From contig JAADDW010000009.1 of assembly GCA_013153715.1 (NCBI GenBank), forward strand, positions 1-49,674: a stretch of 49,674 bases of DNA, written 5' to 3'. Made by a program: the position numbers and the translations under genes. Below are positions 23,381-31,602 of this stretch, in pieces. The notes below the pieces were generated by a model. It saw nothing but the letters and a program-made list of their open reading frames with translations, searched no databases and was not told the DNA's origin. The stretch is from Campylobacterota bacterium. GTDB lineage: Bacteria > Campylobacterota > Campylobacteria > Campylobacterales > Nitratiruptoraceae. How positions within the stretch are numbered: the stretch's first letter is position 1; the number at the start of each line of letters is the position of its first letter.

Positions 23381-24333
23381 GGTAGCTCCCATTTCATGAT
23401 CTCCCCGGTTTCGCCCCCGGTGATTATCGTATCTTTGTCGAGAAAGTTTACGACATTGACAATGTGGCTATGGCCCACCAATCTATGGCGCACTTCCACC
23501 ATCTCTGTATCGACAACTTTGAGAATGTATTTCTCATTATCTCCATAGACGGCATACTTCTGGTCGGGGGAGATACCGGTCACATAGACGAAGAAATCGG
23601 GATTTTTAACCTTTTTAGCCTTCCCCGTCGAGATATGGTAGAGGGCAAAGGTCTTATCGGCCCTGCTCCCAGCGGCGATGAGATCCCCGGCGACGCTGAT
23701 GGCCAAGATCTTATCCTTGTTAATATCCTTGAAGATATGGGCTACTCTGAAGGGTTTGGTCTCTATAACGGAGACCTCTCCCCCCTCATCTCCAACGACA
23801 ATATGTTTCCGCTCCCCATCGATGGCCATAGCCGAATAGAAATACTCTCCCGCTTTGACAGTTTTGACCACCTTTTGGTTCTTGAGATCGTAGAGAATGA
23901 CTTCATCGCTCATGAGAGCTAGGGCCGCATGATCTCTATCGATAAATTTGGCGGCTTTGGCATAGACCCCCTTCGATTTGTCCAATACTTTGGTCCCATT
24001 GCCATCGTGGAAGAGAAAGAGCTCTGCATACCCATCTTCGGCTTGGGCCAGATAGAGAACAACTCCATCGAGTACATCGACAGAGTAGATATCGGCATCG
24101 TTGAGCTCTCCCATAAAGTCCTTAATTTGGCGAACTTTGATGGTCTGGAGAGGCTCTAAACTCTTCTCATCGAGGATAACGACTTTGCTAGCGTCAGTGG
24201 CCACATAGAGTTTCCCATCTTCATGGACTATATCGAGTATGGCCGCCTGGAGATCTCTCTTTTCCACCGGTTTGAGATCGGCGGCACAGAGGAAGATGGA
24301 CAGGAGGCTCAGAACAGCGATAACTCTTTTCAC
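23377..24333 (-). CDS. napL: NapL, periplasmic beta-propeller protein
   Basis: 318 residues. It starts at a GTG (24333) that overlaps the napF stop as GTGA, and has a Sec signal (about residues 1-18). WD40-like repeats follow (KLYVATDASKVVILDEKSLE, HIVVGDEGGEVSVIETKPF, and the last VVNFLDKDTIITGGETGEI). NapL is specific to the nap clusters of Campylobacterota. In Wolinella and Campylobacter its loss lowers nitrate reductase activity only modestly, and its exact job is unclear. It is cotranscribed within napAGHBFLD. Confidence 0.88.
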   Translation of the reverse strand: MKRVIAVLSLLSIFLCAADLKPVEKRDLQAAILDIVHEDGKLYVATDASKVVILDEKSLEPLQTIKVRQIKDFMGELNDADIYSVDVLDGVVLYLAQAEDGYAELFLFHDGNGTKVLDKSKGVYAKAAKFIDRDHAALALMSDEVILYDLKNQKVVKTVKAGEYFYSAMAIDGERKHIVVGDEGGEVSVIETKPFRVAHIFKDINKDKILAISVAGDLIAAGSRADKTFALYHISTGKAKKVKNPDFFVYVTGISPDQKYAVYGDNEKYILKVVDTEMVEVRHRLVGHSHIVNVVNFLDKDTIITGGETGEIMKWELP

Positions 24334-24806
24334 TCAACCCTCCCCACACTTATTGCACCGGTAGGGCAGACCCCTACACAGAAACCACACCCTGTACAGT
24401 TCCCCTTTATCTCTGGCCTGAAGAGACCGACAAATTCTATAGCTCGATCCAAGCAAGCGTCTCGACAGCTACTACAGATGGTCCCATGCCACGCAAGACA
24501 CTCGATTGGGTCGATGACCATGGCAGGGAGGAACCTTTTCTCTTCTACCTTGAGAACGGCAAGTTCGCAGGCCCGGGCACACTCATCACAGAAGGTGCAA
24601 CCGGAACGGGAGAAATTGAGGATAGGGATCCCATCAACAATCTCTATGATCCCCTCTTCACATACCTTTTCACAACTCTTGTCGGAGCAGTCGAGACATC
24701 TCTCAAAATCTTCTCTGCTATGGAAGTAGGGAGGATAGATAGGAGTTCTCCTCTCCTCCCTTCTGAATGGTCGGGTGAAGGAAGAGAAAAACTCTCTTCT
24801 CTCCAC
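24330..24806 (-). CDS. napF: NapF, cytoplasmic iron-sulfur protein
   Basis: 158 residues from the GTG at 24806. This start shares one base with the napB stop and has GGAGGGAG about eight bases upstream; the longer reading would lie inside napB. Three Cys clusters are visible: CLDCSDKSCEKVC, CTFCDECARAC plus CSSCRDAC, and C-terminal CTGCGFCVGVCP. NapF is thought to act in the cytoplasm with NapA before export, perhaps in cofactor maturation or electron supply. The ERREFF start is typical. Confidence 0.88.
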   Translation of the reverse strand: MERREFFSSFTRPFRREERRTPIYPPYFHSREDFERCLDCSDKSCEKVCEEGIIEIVDGIPILNFSRSGCTFCDECARACELAVLKVEEKRFLPAMVIDPIECLAWHGTICSSCRDACLDRAIEFVGLFRPEIKGNCTGCGFCVGVCPTGAISVGRVE

Positions 24807-25390
24807 TACTGGACTCCCTCCATGAGGGTCTCGTTGAGATTGGATCGGTGTTTCGCATCTGGATTGCGGTAATCCGGTCTGAAAGTATTTTCTACTAGTG
24901 GCTTGGCGTTGGCTTGGGGCACATGGCACTGGCTACAGTTGTAGCGTTGGGGTGCAATGTCCTCTTTCTTGGCCAACTTAGCCAATCTCGCCTTATATGC
25001 CGCTTTATCCTCATAGATCCCCTGCTTAATGAGTTTTTCCTTGGTCTTGAAGAAGAAATCTTTAAAGTGGGTGGGTGGCATAGGTGTTGCCCCCATGGCT
25101 TGGGCTACACTGGGCATATGACAGCCGAGGCAGGCGTTATTCTTCAAGGTGATGGGGAGGAGACCATCGACAGAGTGGGGAATGAGGGGAGGAGCGTTCT
25201 CATAACTCCTTGGTAGTTTCTGGGCGGTACCGGGAGCCGCTTTACTGTATTCGACTTTAGGTGGCGTACCTCGATCAGAGTATCCCAACTCACTCTCATT
25301 GACCACTTTGGCTTTCTGTGCGGCGCCACATCCGGCAACAAAGAGAAGGGCCAATACAGTAGATACTCCCAGTAATTTTTTAAGATACAT
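24806..25390 (-). CDS. napB: NapB, diheme cytochrome c subunit of nitrate reductase
   Basis: 194 residues from the ATG at 25390 (GGAGAGAAAG just before it). Two heme c sites are seen, CLGCH (87-91) and CSQCH (152-156). The conserved LVENTFRPDY end and distal His residues (THF, PHSVDG) are as in other NapB proteins. It passes electrons from NapGH to NapA. Odd point: the signal ends LALLFVAGC (Cys21), a good lipobox, so this NapB may be lipid-anchored instead of soluble. It overlaps napH by 11 bases and napF by one. Confidence 0.93.
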   Translation of the reverse strand: MYLKKLLGVSTVLALLFVAGCGAAQKAKVVNESELGYSDRGTPPKVEYSKAAPGTAQKLPRSYENAPPLIPHSVDGLLPITLKNNACLGCHMPSVAQAMGATPMPPTHFKDFFFKTKEKLIKQGIYEDKAAYKARLAKLAKKEDIAPQRYNCSQCHVPQANAKPLVENTFRPDYRNPDAKHRSNLNETLMEGVQ

Positions 25391-26207
25391 CTTTCTCTCC
25401 TTTTGCAAAATCTCGCAGGCGGAAATGGAGAGCATCGTCATCACACACTTCGACACACCGTCCGCAGAGTGTGCACTCTCCCATTTTGACCTGCATGCTC
25501 TTCTTTCCTATCATGAAGAGGACCTCCTTCTCAGGACAGACCTCCTTGCACTTCATACAGAGGGTGCAGTTGGGCTGATTGTGCTCCACTCTGACAATAT
25601 TGTACTTTCCGATAATCGAGTAGAACCCCCCCAAGGGACAGATGTGACCACACCATCCGTTCTTTAGAATGAAGAGATCGAAGAGGAAGATGGTCACAAT
25701 CATAGCCCAACCAAAACCCATACCGAAGATGATACCCCTATGGGTAATAGATACGGGACTCACCATTTCAAAGGCGGCTGTTCCCAAAATGAATGAGAGG
25801 ACAAAGCTCAATCCCATTACCCAATACCGTATATTACGGCTCGCCCACCACTTCTTCTCATATTTGTCTAGCTTGAACTTCCGTCTCAAGTAGTTGGCGA
25901 GATCGGTAACCATATTGAGAGGACAGACCCAGCTACAGAAGGCTCGCCCCCCCACGACCATGTAGAAGAGGGCGACGATAATAGCTCCCAGGAGGGCGTC
26001 GAAGGCTACAATGGAGCCTGTGGCAAATATTTGGAGCACAGCATAGGGATCGGCGAGAGGTACGGTATCGAAGAGTTTAGAGGAGCTAAGGTTTCCCTGG
26101 AGTACCTTCCACCCCAGGTAGTTTCCAGCCAAGTAGAGACCGAGGAGGGAGATCTGGGTAAAGCGTCTCAGAATGAGGTATCTGTACTTTTTCCATACTC
26201 TACTCAA
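25380..26207 (-). CDS. napH: NapH, membrane quinol dehydrogenase subunit
   Basis: 275 residues starting at a TTG (26207), which follows AAGGAATAGAT inside the napG end; no ATG fits the N-terminus. Four to five helices, two CxxxCP motifs (FCSWVCPLN, WCGHICPLG) and two ferredoxin motifs (CTLCMKCKEVCP, CTLCGRCVEVC). With NapG it oxidises menaquinol and passes electrons to NapB. No napC is present, as usual in Campylobacterota. The weak start codon with overlap may set a low level of this membrane subunit. Confidence 0.92.
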   Translation of the reverse strand: MSRVWKKYRYLILRRFTQISLLGLYLAGNYLGWKVLQGNLSSSKLFDTVPLADPYAVLQIFATGSIVAFDALLGAIIVALFYMVVGGRAFCSWVCPLNMVTDLANYLRRKFKLDKYEKKWWASRNIRYWVMGLSFVLSFILGTAAFEMVSPVSITHRGIIFGMGFGWAMIVTIFLFDLFILKNGWCGHICPLGGFYSIIGKYNIVRVEHNQPNCTLCMKCKEVCPEKEVLFMIGKKSMQVKMGECTLCGRCVEVCDDDALHFRLRDFAKGEKDVS

Positions 26208-27003
26208 AATCTATTCCTTCGTTGAGAGATTCCTCAGGACTCTTATTACTCCTCGGCGTCACCGTTGTCTCGATACCCTTGCTCCCCTTCAATCGTGCCT
26301 CGTCGCTCTTCTCCCATCCTTTGACATAGTGCTCCCCTACCTTTCCAAGGGCCACATCCCGAGGTAGGACCTTGATAGCCGCTATCTCCGTTACACAGGC
26401 GTGTTCGCAGAGACCACATCCTGTACAGTAGTCCGGATCGACAACTGGGAGCAGTTTGGCGTGTTTCCCCGTCCTCTCATTCTGGCGATACTCCATGAAG
26501 ATCGCCTTATCCAAAAGGGGACAGGCTCTGTAACATGCATCACACTGGATTCCCCAGTAGGCGATGCAGTTTTTAATATCGACGATCGCCACGCCCATCC
26601 GCATCTTTGTAATGTCAAAGACCCGTTCTCCTCCCTTCACCTCAGAGACACTCTCTATATCGAGGGCCCCTGTGGGACAGGGTGGAACACACGGGATGTC
26701 ATCACACATATAGCATGGAATATCCCGTGGTATGAAGTAGGGAGTTCCCAGGGGCTTATGGTCCCCCGGTTTGGCCAGCATCAATGTATCATAGGGACAC
26801 GCTTCGACACAGAGCCCACATTTGATACAGAGGCCGATGAACTCCTCTTCCTTCCGTGCCCCTGGTGGACGGAGCACCAGAGGGGCGGCCTTCGCCTCGT
26901 CCACATAGGCACTCCAGAGGAAAGCGCCTACACTGGCGATGGCCACATTCTGAGCCATGGAGACGATAAATCGGCGTCTCCCCTCATCTGTTCTCTTCTC
27001 CAT
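26200..27003 (-). CDS. napG: NapG, periplasmic iron-sulfur protein
   Basis: 267 residues with a Tat-type signal (GRRRFIVSM) and the LRPPGARKEEEFIGLC junction shared with NosG. Four 4Fe-4S motifs: CIKCGLCVEACP, CYMCDDIPCVPPCP, CDACYRACP and CTGCGLCEHAC. It partners NapH in the menaquinol to NapB pathway. It begins 18 bases after napA. The tail after the last cluster (about 60 residues) is charged and longer than in many NapG proteins. Confidence 0.93.
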   Translation of the reverse strand: MEKRTDEGRRRFIVSMAQNVAIASVGAFLWSAYVDEAKAAPLVLRPPGARKEEEFIGLCIKCGLCVEACPYDTLMLAKPGDHKPLGTPYFIPRDIPCYMCDDIPCVPPCPTGALDIESVSEVKGGERVFDITKMRMGVAIVDIKNCIAYWGIQCDACYRACPLLDKAIFMEYRQNERTGKHAKLLPVVDPDYCTGCGLCEHACVTEIAAIKVLPRDVALGKVGEHYVKGWEKSDEARLKGSKGIETTVTPRSNKSPEESLNEGIDFE

Positions 27004-27021
27004 ATCCCCTCCCCCTCGGGA

Positions 27022-29832
27022 CTACGCCTTATAGATCTTCACAGCACACTTTTTGTAGTCTGTCTGTTTGGAGATCGGACAGGTCGCATCGAGAGTAACC
27101 TTGTTGATATAGACCCTCTCATCGAACCAGGGCACAAATACAAGACCCCTCGGTGGCCTGTTACGACCTCTCGTCTCGACCCGAGCTTTCACCTTACCTC
27201 GTCGGCTCTCAATCCAGACAAGATCGCCCCGTTTGACTCCCCGCTTCTTGGCATCTTCTGGGTGCATATAGCAGAGAGCTTCTGGAACGGCTCGGTAGAG
27301 CTCTGGCACCCTCATAGTCATCGTACCGCTATGCCAATGTTCGAGGACCCGTCCTGTACAGAGCCATGTATCATACTCACTATCGGGAGTTTCAGGCGGC
27401 TCCATATAGGGTCGGGCGAAGATCTTCGCTTTGTTGGGGAGGTGGACCTTCGGTTTGCTCTTGTCGGGTCCCTTCAAGTTTCCTTGAGGAATGGTCTTGA
27501 GAGCGTGTCCGTAGAATGCAAACTCCCCTTTCACATGGCCAAGCTCTTTCTCTCTCTTGGCGTAGGGATCGTAGTTGACATTGAACCGCCACGGTGTATC
27601 TTTTCCATTGACAACAGGCCAGCGGAGTCCCCGTACTTTGTGGTAGACATCGAATGGAGCGTAGTCATGGGCCCGGCCTGCACCAAATTTTCTATACTCT
27701 TCCCACATCGCTTTCTGAATGAAGAAACCATACCCTTTCCACGGCTTTCCATCGGCACCAATGACATTTCGCTTATCACCTTCAGCTTCAGTGTTGGGGA
27801 AGCCTGCACCGATGGGATCGGGCCACTTGAAGCTTCTGTAGTAGTCGTTGGCAAAGAGAACATCGTAGAGGGTGTCATCGGGGCTGTACCCCATCTTTTT
27901 GGCCTCTTCGAGCACATCTGGAAGCACCGTACCATCAGGGAGTTTGTGCTCTTTCCAGACCTCTTTGAGTTTGAACCGCTTGGAGAACTCCACATACTGC
28001 CAGACATCGGGCATAGCATCACCAACAGGAGTGACCTGCTGTCTCCAGTGCTGTGTTCGGCGCTCGGCGTTTCCATAGGCGCCCCATTTCTCATAGATCA
28101 TCGCACTTGGGAGGATGAGGTCTGCCACCTTGGCGCTGATACCGGGATAACCATCGCTGACAACGATGAAGTTATCCATGGTTCGGGCCGCTTTGATCCA
28201 GTGGTTGGCGTTGGCGGTATCCTGCCATGGGTTACAGACATGGACCCAAGCGAACTTGATCTTACCATCTTCGAGATCCCTCATGATCTTGACAATGTGG
28301 CTTCCAACCTTTGGATTGAGGGTTCCCTTGGGAAGTTTCCAGATCTTCTCGCTGATGGCTCGGTGTTTCGGATTGAAGACAACCATATCGGCAGGGAGGC
28401 GGTGGGCAAATGTACCAACTTCTCGGGCTGTACCACAGGCGCTAGGCTGTCCTGTAAGGGAGAAAGCACCGTCGCCAGGCTTCGCCTGCTTTCCGAGGAG
28501 GAAGTGGATAACATAGCTGAGCTCGTTGTCCCAGGTACCTCGGGTGTGCTGGTTCATACCCATGGTCCAGAAGCTCACAACCTTACGGCCCTTTTCGATA
28601 TAGAGGTCTTTGAGGCGCTTCAACTTAGCCTTGAAGCTCTCAAGACTCTCATCGGGATCACCTTTGGCCACTTTAGCTACATAATCAAGTGTATATGGTT
28701 CAAGGGATTTCTTAAACTCTTCAAAACTGATGGCCCAATGCTTTCCAGCGGCCTTGGCATGCTTCATCTTCATCACATCGGTATTGCCGTAACCGAAGGG
28801 AGCGAGGGCCTTCTTCTCATCTTCGGAGAGTTTCTTATGGTCCTGCTTCCAGACAGTCTCCATCTCTTTACTGCTGTATCCCAATTTCTCAGCATGTTTC
28901 GGATTGCGCATACCGTAACCGATGTCGGGATACCCTGTGGCGAAGACCGTATACTCCTTGACAAAATCCCAATCGATGGCATCTGGATGGTCATAGACAA
29001 TACTTCTAGCGATGTAGTTCCAGATGGCCAGGTCTGTATTGGGTTTGAAGATGATCACATCGTCAGCCAGGTCACAGCTTCGGTGGGTATAGGTTGAGAG
29101 GACAACCACCTTTACCTTATCGGGGTTGGAGAGTTTGCGGTCGGTACAGCGAGCCCAGAGGATGGGGTGCATCTCCGCCATGTTGGAACCCCAGAGAATA
29201 ATGGTATCTGTCAACTCTATGTCGTCGTAACACCCTGCAGGCTCGTCGATACCGAAGGTCTGGATAAACCCTGCAACTGCACTAGCCATACAGTGGCGGG
29301 CGTTGGGATCGATGTTGTTGCTCCTGAAACCGGCCTTCATCAACTTGGCCGCCGCATACCCCTCTTGGACGGTATACTGACCAGATCCGAAGAAGGCGAC
29401 TCCTGTCGGTCCCAACTCATTGTAGGCCCTCTTGAACTGCTTCTCCATCTCGTCGAAGGCCCGCTTCCAGCTGACCGGGCGGAATTTCCCTTTCTTGTCA
29501 AACTCGCCCTTCTCATTTACACGGAGGAGAGGTGTCTTGAGTCGGTCGGCACCGTACATAATCTTGGCAGTAAAGTACCCCTTGATACAGTTGAGTCCCC
29601 GGTTGACCGGAGCGAGGGGGTCACCCTTCACCGCAACGATGCGGTCATCCTTGGTTGCGATCATAATTCCACAACCTGTACCGCAGAAACGGCAGACCGC
29701 CTTGTCCCAGCGCCACCCTTTCTCAGCCTCTTTGCTGGCGGCTTCCATCTCCTTTGGAACAGATAGGCCAACTGCACTGGCCGCTGCGGCGGCGGCTGTG
29801 CTCTTGAGGAAGTCCCTTCTACTCAGTGCCAT
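27022..29832 (-). CDS. napA: NapA, periplasmic nitrate reductase catalytic subunit
   Basis: 936 residues, normal for the epsilon type. The Tat signal is [20 protein letters not shown]. An N-terminal 4Fe-4S site [12 protein letters not shown], plus the Cys in [10 protein letters not shown], contacts the pterin. The molybdenum ligand Cys is in [13 protein letters not shown]. Mo-bisMGD binding blocks include [16 protein letters not shown] and [21 protein letters not shown], and the C-terminal barrel is complete. It reduces nitrate to nitrite in the periplasm. It is first gene of an operon with an Fnr-type box 82 bases upstream. Confidence 0.97.
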   Translation of the reverse strand: MALSRRDFLKSTAAAAAASAVGLSVPKEMEAASKEAEKGWRWDKAVCRFCGTGCGIMIATKDDRIVAVKGDPLAPVNRGLNCIKGYFTAKIMYGADRLKTPLLRVNEKGEFDKKGKFRPVSWKRAFDEMEKQFKRAYNELGPTGVAFFGSGQYTVQEGYAAAKLMKAGFRSNNIDPNARHCMASAVAGFIQTFGIDEPAGCYDDIELTDTIILWGSNMAEMHPILWARCTDRKLSNPDKVKVVVLSTYTHRSCDLADDVIIFKPNTDLAIWNYIARSIVYDHPDAIDWDFVKEYTVFATGYPDIGYGMRNPKHAEKLGYSSKEMETVWKQDHKKLSEDEKKALAPFGYGNTDVMKMKHAKAAGKHWAISFEEFKKSLEPYTLDYVAKVAKGDPDESLESFKAKLKRLKDLYIEKGRKVVSFWTMGMNQHTRGTWDNELSYVIHFLLGKQAKPGDGAFSLTGQPSACGTAREVGTFAHRLPADMVVFNPKHRAISEKIWKLPKGTLNPKVGSHIVKIMRDLEDGKIKFAWVHVCNPWQDTANANHWIKAARTMDNFIVVSDGYPGISAKVADLILPSAMIYEKWGAYGNAERRTQHWRQQVTPVGDAMPDVWQYVEFSKRFKLKEVWKEHKLPDGTVLPDVLEEAKKMGYSPDDTLYDVLFANDYYRSFKWPDPIGAGFPNTEAEGDKRNVIGADGKPWKGYGFFIQKAMWEEYRKFGAGRAHDYAPFDVYHKVRGLRWPVVNGKDTPWRFNVNYDPYAKREKELGHVKGEFAFYGHALKTIPQGNLKGPDKSKPKVHLPNKAKIFARPYMEPPETPDSEYDTWLCTGRVLEHWHSGTMTMRVPELYRAVPEALCYMHPEDAKKRGVKRGDLVWIESRRGKVKARVETRGRNRPPRGLVFVPWFDERVYINKVTLDATCPISKQTDYKKCAVKIYKA

Positions 29833-29885
29833 ACAAGCCTCCTATTTTATTGCTTATACAATAAGCATAGTTTTGCAACATTCCT

Positions 29886-29927
29886 ATTTTACTTTTTTCA
29901 ACCCACCCAAACATTGACATAAATCAA
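29886..29927 (-). promoter_or_regulatory. Fnr/Nss-type box and -10 of the nap operon
   Basis: TTGACATAAATCAA at 29914-29927 (minus strand TTGATTTATGTCAA) matches TTGAY-N4-RTCAA. A TAAAAT hexamer (minus strand) lies at 29891-29886, so the predicted start near 29879 puts the box centre at -41.5, exact class II spacing. Confidence 0.75.
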
Positions 29928-29980
29928 ATTTAAATCTGGAAGAGAAGGAAGAATTAAGATAAAATTACTCCTAATTTCAG

Positions 29981-30808
29981 CTAGAGATCGCCCCCCGCCC
30001 TCCGCCTATACTCCTCAATTGTTGTGAAGACCTCTTCCTTCGATTCGACGGCCTTGGAGAGGTCCTGCTTCTCGACAATCCGTTCAAACTCCTCCCGACT
30101 CTCTATCTCACCCTCTCTGTACTTCCCGAGGAGGAGGTTTGTGGAGCCTATGATGACTAGATAGTTGACCCCTTTGTAGGAGATGAGGGCTATCCTATTA
30201 TTTTCGTCGAGGGGCTTCTCAAAGAGGATCCGGAACTCCTCTAGCTCCGGACTCTCTATGACAATCCTCTTGCTCTTCTTCACTCTGGGGCCTTTGGGAA
30301 TGAGGGTGAAGAGGAGCCATCCCCCCAGGAGGAGCCCAATTCCCCCTCCGACCCAGAGGAGGATCTCTCCCCACTCCTCCCATCCCTGCCAGGAGTCTCC
30401 CTTCTCCCCCCCCTTCTCCCCTTGGGCCGCAGGGCGGAGTTCAATTTTCAGGCTGTACCCATCTTTGGAGCGGGCCGCAACTAGTCTAGGTTCAGAGGTT
30501 GTGTAGAAAGAGATGAGGGTTCCACTTTTTAGGGGTTTGGCGTCAATTTGATAGACCAGTTTCGATGAGAGCTTCCTCTGCCACGGGGCCAGGAGAGTTA
30601 CCTTTTTTAATATAATATCGATACGGTCTCTCTCCCTCTTCTTCACGAGGGCACCCGTATAGGGGAGATCAAAATTGAGTACCAGCTCGACTCGGTCCGG
30701 AGCCTCCTTGACATTGAGGTTGAGGATCATCGTTGCAGACAGGTGGAGTACAGAGAGTAAAAGAGCGATCAGGTAGCGCAAAGCCTCTCCTCTGTCGATT
30801 TTGCTCAT
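29981..30808 (-). CDS. Exported single-pass protein with AMIN-like N-domain and FliO-like C-domain
   Basis: 275 residues. Signal sequence at about 9-25, then a beta-rich domain (about 28-128: NLNVKEAPDRVELVLNFDLP, KLVYQIDAKPLKSGTLISF) resembling AMIN domains. A Gly/Lys linker, a membrane helix at about 148-170, and a cytoplasmic part follow, in which RIALISYKGVNYLVIIGS then LLLGKYREGE resembles FliO/ribosome-hibernation-like short beta motifs. FliO assembles the flagellar export gate; epsilon FliO can have a periplasmic N-domain. No other flagellar gene is here, so the assignment is tentative. It is separated from napA by 148 bases containing the nap promoter. Confidence 0.5.
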   Translation of the reverse strand: MSKIDRGEALRYLIALLLSVLHLSATMILNLNVKEAPDRVELVLNFDLPYTGALVKKRERDRIDIILKKVTLLAPWQRKLSSKLVYQIDAKPLKSGTLISFYTTSEPRLVAARSKDGYSLKIELRPAAQGEKGGEKGDSWQGWEEWGEILLWVGGGIGLLLGGWLLFTLIPKGPRVKKSKRIVIESPELEEFRILFEKPLDENNRIALISYKGVNYLVIIGSTNLLLGKYREGEIESREEFERIVEKQDLSKAVESKEEVFTTIEEYRRRAGGDL

Positions 30809-30859
30809 TATATTCAGTTTTTTCTTAAATACTAATACTCTCCCAGAGAGGGGGTCACC

Positions 30860-31597
30860 ATGGAGTTACTCCTCGCCTTGGTAGGGATAGGGGTAGGTTT
30901 TCTCTCAGGTTTTTTTGGTATTGGAGGGGGGACCATACTGGTACCAATTCTCCTCTACCTCGGATTTGGTATAAAGGAGGCTGTCGGTATCAGCGTTACC
31001 CAGATGGTCTTCTCCTCCCTCTACGGCTCCTTCCTCAATCTACGGAAGGCCGTCTTCCAGATGGGGGAGGGAATTGCCATCGGGATGGGGGGAGCAGTGG
31101 GAGCCCTCCTCAGTGGCTACTTCCTCAAGGTTGTTCCCGAGAAGGTCCTGGAATATATCTTCCTGGCCATAGTCCTCTTCGCCTTTATCCGCTTCTTTAC
31201 GAAACGGGTCGATGATGGAATGGAAGAGCGGGAACCCTCTCCCCCGCTCCTCTTCGTTCTGGGGCTCTTCGTAGGGCTCATAGCCATCAGTGTCGGGGTC
31301 GGGGGGTCCATTCTCATCACTCCGGTCCTGGTCGGCATCTTCCACCTCAATGTGAAGAAGGCCGCCGCCATGGGGCTCTTCTTCGTCATCTTCTCATCTC
31401 TCAGTGGATTCCTCAGCCTCTCCCTCTTCGGCCATATAGACTATCTCCACGGCTTCATTGTGGGGGCCAGCTCCCTCATTGGAGTCCATTTCGGTATCAG
31501 ACTGGCCCATCGGGTCGGAAAGGGGAGTTTCAAGAGGGCCCTTGTCGCCATGTACGGAGTGATCCTCCTCATGACAATCAGAAAGATCTTCTTCTAG
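30860..31597 (+). CDS. TauE/SafE family sulfite or sulfur-compound exporter
   Basis: 245 residues, about eight helices in two repeats. The first half has FLSGFFGIGGGTILVPILLYLG and the second has LIAISVGVGGSILITPVLVG, the paired GxGGG-type motifs of the family. It probably moves small anions such as sulfite or sulfoacetate out of, or into, the cytoplasm. The start ATG follows GAGAGGGGGTCACC. It is divergent from the FliO-like gene (51-base gap). Substrate cannot be fixed from sequence. Confidence 0.88.
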   Translation: MELLLALVGIGVGFLSGFFGIGGGTILVPILLYLGFGIKEAVGISVTQMVFSSLYGSFLNLRKAVFQMGEGIAIGMGGAVGALLSGYFLKVVPEKVLEYIFLAIVLFAFIRFFTKRVDDGMEEREPSPPLLFVLGLFVGLIAISVGVGGSILITPVLVGIFHLNVKKAAAMGLFFVIFSSLSGFLSLSLFGHIDYLHGFIVGASSLIGVHFGIRLAHRVGKGSFKRALVAMYGVILLMTIRKIFF

Positions 31598-31602
31598 CGA
31601 GA

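Noticed and set aside
26401-29097. An 898-codon open frame antisense to napA
   Set aside because: It mirrors the napA codon pattern, has no ribosome site, no recognisable protein features, and napA is certain on the other strand.
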